Below are positions 45,133 to 54,045 of a stretch of 64,000 nt of DNA, in pieces. Position numbers and translations under genes: made by a program. Every line of letters starts with the position of its first letter. Positions within the stretch are counted from its first letter, which is position 1. Below the pieces are notes generated by a model that was not told where the DNA came from, searched no databases, and saw only the letters and a program-made list of their open reading frames with translations. The DNA comes from Methylorubrum sp. B1-46 (GTDB lineage: Bacteria; Pseudomonadota; Alphaproteobacteria; Rhizobiales; Beijerinckiaceae), in NCBI RefSeq assembly GCF_021117295.1, contig NZ_CP088247.1, positions 1,937,001 through 2,001,000 of the forward strand, in the 5' to 3' direction.

Positions 45133-46286
45133 CAGACCCGCTCCCCGATCGCGCTGCGCAGGGCCGGTCCGATCTCGGGGAGCGGCAGGACGGCGTGACA
45201 CAGGCCGGCCTTGGCGACGCTGCCGGGCATGCCCCACACCGTGCTGGTCGCCTCGTCCTGGGCGAGCAAGGTGCCGCCGGCCTCGACCAGCGCGCGGGCG
45301 CCGGCCGTGCCGTCCGAGCCCATGCCGGTGAGGATGACGCTCAGCGTCGCTCCGCCGTAGAGGGCGGCGGCGTCGAGGAACATCACGTCCACCGCCGGGC
45401 GGCAGAAGTTCACAGGAGGCCCGTCGTCGAGGCGGATCACGGTCTCCGCCGCCGAGCCCGACAGCCGCATGTGGCGCCCGCCGGGGGCGACGTAGATGCG
45501 GCCGGGCTGGATCCGCTCGTCGGCCTTGCCCTCGGCCGCCGGCAGGCCGATCCGCGCGCCGAGATGCTCGGCGAAGACGGCGGTGAAGACCGGCGGCATG
45601 TGCTGCACGATCAGAACCGGCAGGCGCCGGAGCGTCGTCGCGCCGATCTTCTCCAGAACCTCGCCAACCGCCCGCGGGCCGCCGGTGGAGGAACCGACCA
45701 GAAGGACGCGGGGCGGGGCCACGGTGCGGGGCTTCGGGCGCAGCGTCACCGTGCCGGAGAGGCGCGAGACCGGCGGTGCGGCGGGCGCCGCGGACGGGGA
45801 TGCGGCGGCCTCCACCGCGGTCGGGGCCGGCCGGCGCCGGGCACGGGCGGCACCGAACACCCGGATGCGTTCGAGCAGGTCGTTGCGGAAGCCGTCGGAG
45901 GTGGTGACGCCGCGGTTGCTCTCGGGCTTGGGGATGTAATCGACCGCGCCGAGCGAGAGGCAGCGCAGCGAGACGTCGGCGTTGCGCTGGGTCAGCGTCG
46001 ACATCATCACGACCTGCACCCCCGGCTGCTTGGCAAGGATGAGGGGCAGGGCCTGGATGCCGTCGAGTTCCGGCATCTCGATGTCGAGGAGCACCACGTC
46101 CGGATTGCAGCGGGCGAGCGCGTCGACGGCAGCGCGGCCGTTGGGGGCGGTGGCGACCACCTCGTGACCGGCCTCGCTGAGCCAGCGGGAAACGAGCCCG
46201 CGCACCACCGCCGAATCGTCGGCGACGAGCACCTTGATCGGGCTACGCGCCGGGGAAGCGTGCGCGACGGCTGGAATTGCCGACAT
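45132..46286 (-). CDS. cheB: Chemotaxis response regulator methylesterase CheB
   Basis: Removes methyl groups from, and deamidates, chemoreceptors when phosphorylated by CheA. The 384 residues include a receiver domain (VLVADDSAVVRGLV, phospho-Asp68 in VVLLDIEMPELDG, Lys in YIPKP), an Ala/Pro linker and the esterase domain with catalytic Ser in LLVGSSTGGPRAV, His in VQHMPPVF and Asp in GMGSDGTAGA. ATG 46286 gives the normal N-terminus; the frame to 46391 lies in a repeat. Coupled to cheR; separated from cheY by a 255-base repeat region. Confidence 0.96.
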   Translation of the reverse strand: MSAIPAVAHASPARSPIKVLVADDSAVVRGLVSRWLSEAGHEVVATAPNGRAAVDALARCNPDVVLLDIEMPELDGIQALPLILAKQPGVQVVMMSTLTQRNADVSLRCLSLGAVDYIPKPESNRGVTTSDGFRNDLLERIRVFGAARARRRPAPTAVEAAASPSAAPAAPPVSRLSGTVTLRPKPRTVAPPRVLLVGSSTGGPRAVGEVLEKIGATTLRRLPVLIVQHMPPVFTAVFAEHLGARIGLPAAEGKADERIQPGRIYVAPGGRHMRLSGSAAETVIRLDDGPPVNFCRPAVDVMFLDAAALYGGATLSVILTGMGSDGTAGARALVEAGGTLLAQDEATSTVWGMPGSVAKAGLCHAVLPLPEIGPALRSAIGERV

Positions 46287-46408
46287 GGAAGACTCGTTTC
46301 CGCGGAGCGAGAAAGGGGCGGGGACCTCACGGCCCCGTCCGAGGACGTCGGAGGGGGCCGGCAGGATCCCGGAACGGTTTGGAATGCTCACGAGACGCCC
46401 GATCCGCG

Positions 46409-46541
46409 ACCGTTCTCGCTCCGGCGAGGACGGTGCACCGGGCCTGATATGCGAGGCGTCCAGAGTGCCTCACAAAACGCCCGGTCACCGACCGTTCTCG
46501 CTCTGGCGAGGACAGCGCGACGGGCGTTTTGTGAGAGACAC
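46409..46541. repeat. Tandem palindromes, family C, between cheY and cheB
   Basis: Two copies of ACCGTTCTCGCTcyGGCGAGGAC (46409-46434 and 46491-46515). The second is nested in a perfect 15-base stem (CTCACAAAACGCCCG, 46469-46483, with CGGGCGTTTTGTGAG, 46521-46535). The element ends exactly at the cheY stop codon. It could attenuate or process the operon mRNA between cheY and cheB. Confidence 0.85.
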
Positions 46542-46979
46542 TTAGGCGGCCTCGGATGAGCGCATCGCGAAGCCGACCTGATCGAGCTTGGCGATCATGA
46601 TGTCCCGGTCGAAGGGCTTCATGATGTACTCGTCGGCGCCCGCGTGCAGGGCGCGGGCGATGGCGCCGAGATCGTTCTCCGTGGTGCAGAACAGCACCTT
46701 CGGCCGGTCGCCGAGGGGGGACTTCCGAAGATGCCGCAGCACCTCGTAGCCGTCCATGTTCGGCATGTTCCAGTCGAGCAGGATCACCGTCGGCATCGCC
46801 TCCGCGCACATCGCCAGCGCCGTGGCGCCGTCCTCCGCGTCGCGAACGGTGAAGTCGAGGGTTTCGAGGATGCGGCGGGCAACCTTGCGGATCACCGCCG
46901 AGTCATCGACGATCAGGGCCGTCTTCGCCGCGTCCCCGGTCGACGTTTTGGTGGACGTGTTGGCCGAGCTGGTCATCAT
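46542..46979 (-). CDS. cheY: CheY-type single-domain response regulator
   Basis: A 145-residue receiver domain with an N-terminal Ser/Thr-rich lead of 20 residues. ALIVDDSAVIRKVARRILE, phospho-Asp69 in VILLDWNMPNMDGYE, FCTTEND (Thr) and DEYIMKPFDRDI (Lys) are intact. It would carry the CheA signal to the flagellar switch or another target. ATG 46979; a second ATG follows at once at 46976. Nineteen bases after cheW. Confidence 0.94.
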   Translation of the reverse strand: MMTSSANTSTKTSTGDAAKTALIVDDSAVIRKVARRILETLDFTVRDAEDGATALAMCAEAMPTVILLDWNMPNMDGYEVLRHLRKSPLGDRPKVLFCTTENDLGAIARALHAGADEYIMKPFDRDIMIAKLDQVGFAMRSSEAA

Positions 46980-46998
46980 GGGCGCATCTCTCGGGGCT

Positions 46999-47478
46999 TC
47001 AGGCGACCTTCGACTCGCGGGCGTCGCCGAAGGCGAGCAGCGCATCGACGTCGAGGATGACGAGGAGGCGTCCGTCGAGACGGTGGACGCCGAGCGAGAT
47101 GTCGCGCCAGCGGGCATCGAGGTTGATCGGCACCGGCTCCTGCGTGTCGGCGCCGAGCTTCAGAACCTCGCCGACGCCGTCGACGATGAGGGCGAAGGTC
47201 TCGCCGGCCTGCTCCAGGCCGATGGCCATCTCGGCCGCACCGGACTCGCGCCCCGGAATGCCGAGGCGGCGGCGCAGGCAGAGCGCGGTCACGACCCGTC
47301 CGCGCAGGTTCAGAAGGCCGACGATCTCACGCGGCGCCAGCGGCACCGGAGTGATGCCCGCGGGCACGAACACGTCGTGCACCCGGTCGATGGTGAGCCC
47401 GAACATCGTCTCGCCGACGAAGACGGTCACGTAGTCGGTGGTGTCGGTGGGAACGGCGTTGCCGTTGGCGGCCTGCAT
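46999..47478 (-). CDS. cheW: Chemotaxis coupling protein CheW
   Basis: Scaffold joining CheA to receptors. The 159 residues include TDYVTVFVGETMFGLTIDRVHDVFVPAGITPVPLAPREIVGLLNLRGRVVTALCLRRRLG, the standard CheW double barrel, and LLVILDVDALLAF near the end. ATG 47478, 32 bases after cheA. Confidence 0.95.
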   Translation of the reverse strand: MQAANGNAVPTDTTDYVTVFVGETMFGLTIDRVHDVFVPAGITPVPLAPREIVGLLNLRGRVVTALCLRRRLGIPGRESGAAEMAIGLEQAGETFALIVDGVGEVLKLGADTQEPVPINLDARWRDISLGVHRLDGRLLVILDVDALLAFGDARESKVA

Positions 47479-47510
47479 GGCGGCGTGTCCTTTTCCGGTC
47501 CGTTCAGGTC

Positions 47511-50243
47511 TCAGGCGGCGGCGCGGGCGTCGGCGGGCTGGCTGGTCTCGCCGATCTCGGCGAGTGCCGCGAGCAGGCCGCTGCGGTCGAACTTGGCGAC
47601 GAGGTCGCTGATCGCGAGGCGGCGCGCCTGCTCGATGGCATCGGCGGCCACCGTGCCGGTGAGCGCCACCACCGGCATCTCAGCCAGCCGCCCGCCGCTC
47701 TTGCGCATGGCGGCCACGAGGTCGAAGCCGCTACGGCCGGGCATGTCGAGGTCGCTGACCACGAGATCGATGCCGGCCGTACCCTTGAGCAGGCCGAGCG
47801 CCTCCTCGGCGGAGGACGCGGTGGTCACGCCGTAGCCCGCCGCCTTCAGCACGGGGGTGAGCATGTCGCGGAAGAAGGCCGAGTCGTCCACGAGCAGGAG
47901 CGAGGGCGCCTTGACCACGGTCTTGCGGGGCCCGCGCGCCCAGTCGTCGTAGGCGAGCGGCAGGAAGTGGGCGATGTTGATGATGTCGGTGGCCCGACCC
48001 CGCAGCACCGCCGAGCCGATCAGGTCGGAGCGGTCGGCCGAGATCTCGATGTCAAGGCGCTCCTCGACGATGTCGACGATCTCGTCCACGACGAGGCCCA
48101 TCGCCCGGTCGCCGTCGGAGAACACGACCAGCGCCTGGTTGCCCTCGGAGCGGATCGTGATGCCCGGGTCGGCCGGCACCAGCGGCATCAGGCGGCCGCG
48201 GTACTGGATCAGCGGGCGCCCGCCGAGATGCTCGATCTTCGAGGCATCGACCTCCTCGAGGCGGGTGACGAGGGAGAGCGGCACCGCCTTGAAGCCGCCG
48301 GCACCGCCCTTGAACACCAGGAGCGTCGCCTTGGCGTCGCCGGCCTCGACCTCCTCGGCTTCGGTCTCGGTCGCGGCACCGGACTGGGCGCTCTGGCCGA
48401 CCAGCTTGGCCACGCCGTTGGGATCGACGATCAGCACCACGGCGCCGTCGCCGAGGATCGTGTTGCCGGCGAACAGCGGGATGTGCCGCAGCTTCGACGA
48501 CATCGGCTTCACCACGATCTCTTCCGTGTGGAAGACCTCGTCCACGAGCACGCCGAAGCGCTGCCGGCCGACCTGGGCCACCACGACGAAGCCGGACTCG
48601 ACGATCTCGCCCTCCTCGACGGTCGCCTGACCGCGCATCAGCCCGTCGAGGGTGACGATCGGCAGAAGCCGCTCGCGCAGGCGCAGCACCGGCGCGCCGT
48701 GAATGCGTTCGATCGAATTGGCGCTCTTGTTCTCGCCCTTGGGATCGACCCGGACCAGTTCGAGCACCGCGATCTGCGGCACGGCGTAGCGCTGCTCGCC
48801 GGCTTTGACGATCAGCGCCGAGACGATGGCGAGCGTCAGCGGGATCTTGATGGTGAAGGTGGTGCCCTTGCCCAGTTCCGTGGCGATGTCGACCACGCCG
48901 CCGATGGTCTCGATGTTGGTCTTGACCACATCCATGCCGACGCCGCGGCCCGAGACCGAGGTGATCGCCTTGGCGGTGGAGAAGCCGGCGTGGAAGATGA
49001 ACTTCGCGACCTGCGCGTCGGTCATCCGCTCGATGTCGGCGGCGGGCGCGAAGCTGCGCTCGATCGCCTTTTTACGGATCGCGGCCAGGTCGAGACCCTT
49101 GCCGTCGTCGGCGATCTCGATCGTGATCGTGCCGCCCTCGTGATAGGCCGAGAGGCGGATCGAGCCGCGGGCCGGCTTGCCGGCCTTGAGGCGGTCCTTG
49201 GTGGCCTCGATGCCGTGGTCGGCCGAGTTGCGCACCATGTGGGTGAGCGGGTCCTTGATGACGTCGAGCACCTGGCGGTCGAGCTCGGTCTCGGCGCCCG
49301 ACATCACGAGGTCGATGCCCTTGCCGAGTTCGGCCGAGAGGTCGCGCACGACGCGGGGCAGCTTCTGCCACGCATTGCCGATCGGCTGCATGCGCGTCTT
49401 CATCACGCCTTCCTGCAGCTCGGCCGTGACGTGGCTGAGGCGCTGCAGCGGGACCTTGTAGCCGGAATCCTCGTGGCGGCGGGCAATCTCGAGGAGCTGA
49501 TTGCGGGTCAGCACCAGCTCCGAGACCATCGTCATCAGGTGCTCGATGGTGTCGACGTTCACGCGGATCGTCTGCACCTTGGCGATCGGCCCCTCGCCGC
49601 CTTCGGCGGCGGGCGCGGCGGGACGGTCTGGGGCCGCGGCGGGGGCTTCCGGCTCGTGCGCGCTCTCGAACACGGGTTCGGGGGCTTCGAGGATGGGCTC
49701 GGGGGCTTCGATGGTCGGCGCGGCGGGGACGTCGTCGGGGCCGGGCGCCTCCATGAAGGCGCGCTCCAGATCCTCCAGCGAGACTTCGCCGGGCTTGAGC
49801 TCACGCTCGACGATCGGCGGCAATTCGGGCAGGGCCGGCGGGGGCGGCGGCGCGGCGGCGGCGGGCGCCTCGTCGGAGGCCATCGCTTCCAGCGCACCGA
49901 TCAGGTCGGCGTCGGCGCCGGCCGGCTCGGAGCCGGTGGCTTCGAGATCGGCGAGGATCGCCTTGAGCCGGTCGAGGGTGGCGAGGATCAGCGTGACCGA
50001 GGCGCCGCTGACGGGATAGCCGTCGCGGAAGCGCCCCATCAGGGTCTCGGCGGCGTGGGCCAGCGCTTCCAGCCGCGGCAGCCCGAGGAAGCCGCAGGTC
50101 CCCTTGATGGTGTGGACGAGCCGGAAGATGTTGCGCAGGATCTGCTGATTATTGGGATCTTGCTCGAAACGGACAAGCTCCGCATCGACCGTGTCCAGAT
50201 GCTCGGCGCTCTCGACCAGAAACTCGCGAAGCAGATCGTCCAT
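47511..50243 (-). CDS. cheA: Chemotaxis histidine kinase CheA with duplicated CheW-like domain and C-terminal receiver
   Basis: A 910-residue kinase. HPt domain (1-105) with His44 in RLVHTIKGTCGFLG; Pro/Glu-rich linker (about 130-230); dimerisation domain with LVLTRNQLLEIARRHE; HATPase domain with HMVRNSADHGIEA (N box) and SGRGVGMDVVKTNIETIGG (G1); a first CheW-like domain (about 495-625); a second, TLLVFKGGAGGFKAVPLSLVTRLEEVDAS through HFLPLAYDDW (about 650-770); and a C-terminal receiver (about 785-900) with SLLLVDDSAFFRD, VVSDLDMPGRSGFD. Two CheW-like modules and a fused receiver are larger than the classical CheA. ATG 50243. Confidence 0.95.
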   Translation of the reverse strand: MDDLLREFLVESAEHLDTVDAELVRFEQDPNNQQILRNIFRLVHTIKGTCGFLGLPRLEALAHAAETLMGRFRDGYPVSGASVTLILATLDRLKAILADLEATGSEPAGADADLIGALEAMASDEAPAAAAPPPPPALPELPPIVERELKPGEVSLEDLERAFMEAPGPDDVPAAPTIEAPEPILEAPEPVFESAHEPEAPAAAPDRPAAPAAEGGEGPIAKVQTIRVNVDTIEHLMTMVSELVLTRNQLLEIARRHEDSGYKVPLQRLSHVTAELQEGVMKTRMQPIGNAWQKLPRVVRDLSAELGKGIDLVMSGAETELDRQVLDVIKDPLTHMVRNSADHGIEATKDRLKAGKPARGSIRLSAYHEGGTITIEIADDGKGLDLAAIRKKAIERSFAPAADIERMTDAQVAKFIFHAGFSTAKAITSVSGRGVGMDVVKTNIETIGGVVDIATELGKGTTFTIKIPLTLAIVSALIVKAGEQRYAVPQIAVLELVRVDPKGENKSANSIERIHGAPVLRLRERLLPIVTLDGLMRGQATVEEGEIVESGFVVVAQVGRQRFGVLVDEVFHTEEIVVKPMSSKLRHIPLFAGNTILGDGAVVLIVDPNGVAKLVGQSAQSGAATETEAEEVEAGDAKATLLVFKGGAGGFKAVPLSLVTRLEEVDASKIEHLGGRPLIQYRGRLMPLVPADPGITIRSEGNQALVVFSDGDRAMGLVVDEIVDIVEERLDIEISADRSDLIGSAVLRGRATDIINIAHFLPLAYDDWARGPRKTVVKAPSLLLVDDSAFFRDMLTPVLKAAGYGVTTASSAEEALGLLKGTAGIDLVVSDLDMPGRSGFDLVAAMRKSGGRLAEMPVVALTGTVAADAIEQARRLAISDLVAKFDRSGLLAALAEIGETSQPADARAAA

Positions 50244-50412
50244 GGGGGGTACTCGTCTACGCGCACTAAGGGACGTGCGACGAGCACTCTCGCCTTGGAA
50301 AGTTAGTGAAGCGTTGAGGGCGGGGCCGGCTTCACAATTGTTTTTAGAAAGAAACGCGAAGAGTTTGAGATGAAGCGCCCCGCCTCGCTTGCCGGCGCAA
50401 GAAGCCGGCGCC

Positions 50413-51165
50413 TTAGGCGAGCTGCGTGTCCGGCGGGGCGCTGTCGGAGGGGCGCTCGTCCTCGACGCTGGGGGCGGGGGCGCCGGGCAGCCCGACCGCG
50501 GCCTCGGTGGGCGTGGCGGTGACCGTCACCTCGTCGCCCTCAATGGCGAAGCGCACGTCCATCGCCGCCGCGCGCGCGACGAGGCCGGCATAGAAGGGCA
50601 GGATGCCGTGGGCATCGACGCTGCCGCCCTCGGGCGTGCCGGCGATCAGCGCCTCGACATGGGGCGGGATGCGGGCATGGCTGCCCTTGGCGCGCAGGAC
50701 GAAGCGCGGGGCGTCGCCGCCGCCGGTCACCGCCACGTCGATCAGCCCGCCGCGGGGAATCGCGCTCGAGGCGATCACCACGAGGTTGAGCAGGAGCTTG
50801 ACCTTGTTCTTCGGGAACAGGGCCTGCGGCGCGCTCCAGGCGATCTGCGTCTTCTCGTCGGCGAACATGGCCTTCGAGACCTTCTCGGCATCGGCCAGAT
50901 CGATCGAGGCGCCGGCCGAGCCCGCCGCGCCGAAGGCGATGCGGGCGAACTGGATCCGGGCCGAGGCGGTGCGGGCGCTCTTGCGGATCAGTTCGAGCGC
51001 GAATTCACGCATCGAGGGGTCGTCGTCGTCCTCCAGCACTTCGAGGCCGTTCACGATCGCGCCGATCGGACTGATCACGTCGTGGCACACGCGCGAGCAC
51101 AGCAGGGCCGAGAGGTCGAGGGCGTCGAGGGTGAGGCTCGTGGTACCGCTCATACTACCGCTCAT
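50413..51165 (-). CDS. chpT: Histidine phosphotransferase ChpT
   Basis: Carries phosphate from CckA to CtrA and CpdR in the alphaproteobacterial cell-cycle relay. The 250 residues resemble a kinase core without ATPase activity: the histidine helix ALLCSRVCHDVISPIGAIVNGLEVL with phospho-His, then a degenerate GHKL-like fold (LLLNLVVIASSAIPRGGLIDVAV, no G1/G2 boxes), ending in an acidic/Pro tail. ATG 51165 or 51153. It precedes cheA by 170 bases on the same strand and is divergent from cysQ-eipA. In Brucella, chpT is also beside eipA. Confidence 0.92.
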   Translation of the reverse strand: MSGSMSGTTSLTLDALDLSALLCSRVCHDVISPIGAIVNGLEVLEDDDDPSMREFALELIRKSARTASARIQFARIAFGAAGSAGASIDLADAEKVSKAMFADEKTQIAWSAPQALFPKNKVKLLLNLVVIASSAIPRGGLIDVAVTGGGDAPRFVLRAKGSHARIPPHVEALIAGTPEGGSVDAHGILPFYAGLVARAAAMDVRFAIEGDEVTVTATPTEAAVGLPGAPAPSVEDERPSDSAPPDTQLA

Positions 51166-51524
51166 GGGGCGCTCCGTTCCCGGCTGTCGAAAGGGGTTTC
51201 GCGAGGTGTCGTCGTTCAGGGGCGGCCCGCCTCCCTCGGATAGGGCGGGTGCCGGATCGGGCCAAGCGAATAGTCACCGGCGGCCGCTTTGGAAAGCCGC
51301 GGAGGTCGATCGGCCCGGTCTTGCCGGTCGCCGGCAATGGATGGATCCCGGCCCGATCTTCGATCCCAATTCTTGGTAAAGACTTGGTCAAGGGAGCGTT
51401 GCAAAGACCCGAATGTCCCGAATTCGCCGCAACCGGCGTGCAGGGAGCGGGGCGCCAAGCTTGCGCACCGAATTCGCTCGAGTTGCGGATCGACAAGCTC
51501 CCTTCCGTCATTGATGACAAAGTG
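51166..51524. other. 359-base divergent region between chpT and cysQ
   Basis: No convincing gene. It should contain both promoters. I found neither a full CtrA box nor an EcfG site here; a TTGG-rich, moderately AT-richer segment lies near 51365-51395. Confidence 0.5.
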
Positions 51525-52457
51525 ATGACCGCCCCCGCCTCCATTCCGGCCGCCTCGTCGGCGGCCCCGACGGTTCCCGTTCCGGCCCCGATGCGCGATG
51601 CCATCGCGGAGCAGCTTGCCGGGATCGCCTGCGAGGCGGGACGCATCCTGCGGGGCTATCAGGGCGGCGATTGCCCGCACGTCATCAAGCCGGACGGCTC
51701 GCCCGCGAGCCTCGCCGACACCCGATCCGAGGAACTGATCGTCGCCGCGCTGGCGCGCGCCTTTCCCGGCATCCCGGTGATTGCCGAGGAGACGACGGGC
51801 CATGCGCGGCCCGCACCCCTGTTCTTTCTCGTCGATCCGCTCGACGGAACGCGCGACTTCCTGGCCGGCAACGACCAGTATTGCGTCAATATCGGCCTGA
51901 TTCAGGGAGACCGCCCGATCGCCGCCGCCCTGGCGGCGCCGGGCCTCGGCCGGGTCTGGGCGGCGGGCACCACCGCCCGCGAGGCGCCGATCCGCGAGGG
52001 GCGGCCGGGCGCATTCCGGGAGGTTCACGTGCGCGCGGCGCCCGCCGAGGGACTCGTCGCCCTGGTCAGCCGCCTGCACGGCGACAGCCTCACCGATGCC
52101 TGCCTGGAGCGGATGCCCATCGGCGAGCGCCGGGTCACCTCCTCGGCCCTCAAGTTCTGCCTGATCGCGGCGGGCGAGGCGGACATCTACGTGCGGTGCG
52201 TTCCCACCATGGAGTGGGACACCGCGGCCGGCGACCATGTGCTGACCATGGCCGGCGGGCGGGTCGTCGGCCCGGGCGGCAAGACAATCACCTACGGTCA
52301 CCACGCCCGCTACTACCGCAACGGCCCCTTCGCGGCGCTGGCCTCGCCGGCCTACCGCGACGGGCTCGATCTGCCGCGGGAGAGCGCCGTCTCCTATTTC
52401 GACCGGCGCCGGGCGGGGGAGGCGGTCTCCCCGCCGGATGCAGGTCCGGGCGCTTAA
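51525..52457 (+). CDS. cysQ: 3'(2'),5'-bisphosphate nucleotidase (CysQ-type inositol monophosphatase family)
   Basis: Removes the 3'-phosphate of PAP, a by-product of sulfate activation and acyl-carrier loading. The 310 residues include GDCPHVIKPDGSPASLADTRSEELIVAAL, VIAEET, the metal-binding motif FFLVDPLDGTRDFLAG, and EWDTAAGDHVLTMAGGRVVG, typical of the FIG superfamily. ATG 51525 is favoured; the frame opens at 51249 but the extension is poor. Its TAA stop overlaps the left half of the CtrA box that serves eipA. Inositol monophosphatase activity is a possible alternative. Confidence 0.88.
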   Translation: MTAPASIPAASSAAPTVPVPAPMRDAIAEQLAGIACEAGRILRGYQGGDCPHVIKPDGSPASLADTRSEELIVAALARAFPGIPVIAEETTGHARPAPLFFLVDPLDGTRDFLAGNDQYCVNIGLIQGDRPIAAALAAPGLGRVWAAGTTAREAPIREGRPGAFREVHVRAAPAEGLVALVSRLHGDSLTDACLERMPIGERRVTSSALKFCLIAAGEADIYVRCVPTMEWDTAAGDHVLTMAGGRVVGPGGKTITYGHHARYYRNGPFAALASPAYRDGLDLPRESAVSYFDRRRAGEAVSPPDAGPGA

Positions 52458-52468
52458 CCGCCCGTTAA
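52454..52468 (+). promoter_or_regulatory. CtrA-binding site (perfect TTAA-N7-TTAA)
   Basis: TTAA at 52454-52457, seven bases, TTAA at 52465-52468: the full consensus of the cell-cycle regulator CtrA. It overlaps the cysQ stop and lies 143 bases upstream of the eipA ATG, next to a TTGAC element at 52476-52480. Confidence 0.8.
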
Positions 52469-52610
52469 CCCAATCTTGACTTGATCGGTCGCGAGACTGC
52501 GCGCTCCCTGCGTGCCTCGATCCGATGGCTTCCGCTCACGGAAGCCTCCGCGCGCCGACTTGGACGGGCGCGGGCGGCGAGCGACGGGGGAGCCGGTGAG
52601 GGAGACCGAC

Positions 52611-53213
52611 ATGCCGCACGATCCCATCCGCACGGCGACGACCCGCCGCGCCGCCCTGCTGGGGCTCTCCGGTGGCCTGCTGGCCGGTGCCTTCCCGGCG
52701 CTCGCCTACAGCGACGACAACGTGCGTCCGGACTCGTTCCGGGCCGCCGAGATGGTCGAGAATGGGCACCGCTTCTTCGGCAGCGTGTCGCGCGGCCTCG
52801 CACTGACCGTCGAGGAAGCGACCCGCCGCTGGGGCGAGCCCAACGGCTACATCCTCGGCCAGGAGGCGTCCGGCGCCATCGTCGGCGGGCTGCGCTTCGG
52901 CGAGGGCACGCTCTATACCCGCAATGCCGGGCAGCGCCGGATCTACTGGCAGGGGCCGACGCTCGGATTCGATGTCGGCGGCGACGGGGCGCGCACCATG
53001 ATGCTCGTCTACAACCTGCCGGCCGTGCGCGACCTCTACCGCCGCTTCGGCGGCGTCGACGGCTCGGCCTACTTCATCGGCGGCTTCGGCATGACCGCCG
53101 TGACCGATGGCGGCATCGTCGTCGTGCCGATCCGCTCCGGCGTTGGAGCCCGGCTCGGCATCAATATCGGGTACCTGAAATTCACCGGTCGCCCGACCTG
53201 GAATCCGTTCTGA
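52611..53213 (+). CDS. eipA: EipA, periplasmic envelope-integrity protein (DUF1134)
   Basis: A 200-residue exported protein with signal peptide (TRRAALLGLSGGLLAGAFPALA, cleaved near 33). The mature part is DUF1134 throughout: GYILGQEASGAIVGGLRFGEGTLYTRNAGQRRIYWQGPTLGFDVGGDGARTMMLVYNLP, YRRFGGVDGSAYFIGGFGMTAV, GARLGINIGYLKFTGRPTWNPF. In Brucella EipA supports envelope integrity and interacts genetically with LPS synthesis; its gene is a direct CtrA target there. The perfect CtrA box upstream fits. GAGGGAGACC precedes ATG 52611. Confidence 0.93.
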   Translation: MPHDPIRTATTRRAALLGLSGGLLAGAFPALAYSDDNVRPDSFRAAEMVENGHRFFGSVSRGLALTVEEATRRWGEPNGYILGQEASGAIVGGLRFGEGTLYTRNAGQRRIYWQGPTLGFDVGGDGARTMMLVYNLPAVRDLYRRFGGVDGSAYFIGGFGMTAVTDGGIVVVPIRSGVGARLGINIGYLKFTGRPTWNPF

Positions 53214-53325
53214 TCTGCCTCCGAACCATCGCTGGCGCGCGAGGGCGCTTGCTTCCGCGCGGGCAAGACGGGCAAAAGACGCAGCGGCCGGACCTGCCCG
53301 GCCGAGGCGGCGTGAGGGCCCGTTC

Positions 53326-54045
53326 GTGATCGAGACCGTGATGATCTTCGGGCTCGGCTTCCTCCTGGCGAGCCTGTGCGCCCTGACGATCCTGCCGACC
53401 GTGAACGCCCGCGCCGGCCGTCTCGCCCGGCGGCGGATCGAGGCGACCCTGCCGGTGAGCGTGTCCGAGGTCGTGGCCGAGCGCGACCACCTCCGGGCGG
53501 AGTTCGCCGTGGTGCAGCGCCGGCTCGAGCGGAAGGCCGAGGCCATTGCCGCCCGGCGCCACGCCGACATGGCCGCCATCGGCGCCCGCACCATGGAGGC
53601 GGAAGCCGCGGTCGCCGCGCGTATCCTGAGTGAGGCGGAGGTCGCCCGCGCCCTCGAACGCATCGCCGGGCTCGACCGAGATCTCGCCAAGGCTCATGCC
53701 GAGGGTGAGACGGGGCTTGACACTCTGCACGCCCTGGAGGAGGCCCACCGCGCCATCCTCGACGATCTCAAGGCGGCGCGCCGCGCGCAGGCGGGCAACC
53801 TACCCTCGACGGCCGAGGGCGCCGTCGATGGGGCCGTGCCCCAGCGCACCGAGATCGAGACGCTGCGCGCGGAACTGGCGGCCGCCCGGGCCGCCCAGAC
53901 CGCGCCCCTCGCCACGCCCGCGGGCGAGGACACCGCCGAGCTGCGCCGCCGCATCGGCGAGGTGGCCGACGCCCTGGCCCGGCGCGACCGTCTGCCTCAG
54001 ACCGGAAGCTTCCCGGCCGCCTCGGCGGCGCTCGCCGAGAGCTGA
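53326..54045 (+). CDS. Membrane-anchored coiled-coil protein
   Basis: A 239-residue protein: one N-terminal membrane segment (VMIFGLGFLLASLCALTILPTVNA, about 5-28), basic RLARRRIEA, then a long Ala/Arg/Glu-rich coiled coil (about 50-220; VVAERDHLRAEFAVVQRRLERKAEAIAARR). The layout resembles cell-division or envelope scaffold proteins with a cytoplasmic coil, but no family is recognisable. GTG 53326 is the start. It lies 112 bases after eipA in the same direction and may share its CtrA-controlled promoter. Confidence 0.75.
   Translation: MIETVMIFGLGFLLASLCALTILPTVNARAGRLARRRIEATLPVSVSEVVAERDHLRAEFAVVQRRLERKAEAIAARRHADMAAIGARTMEAEAAVAARILSEAEVARALERIAGLDRDLAKAHAEGETGLDTLHALEEAHRAILDDLKAARRAQAGNLPSTAEGAVDGAVPQRTEIETLRAELAAARAAQTAPLATPAGEDTAELRRRIGEVADALARRDRLPQTGSFPAASAALAES

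Noticed and set aside
47967..50306. A 779-codon plus-strand open frame opposite cheA
   Set aside because: Antisense of a definite gene, with low-complexity product.
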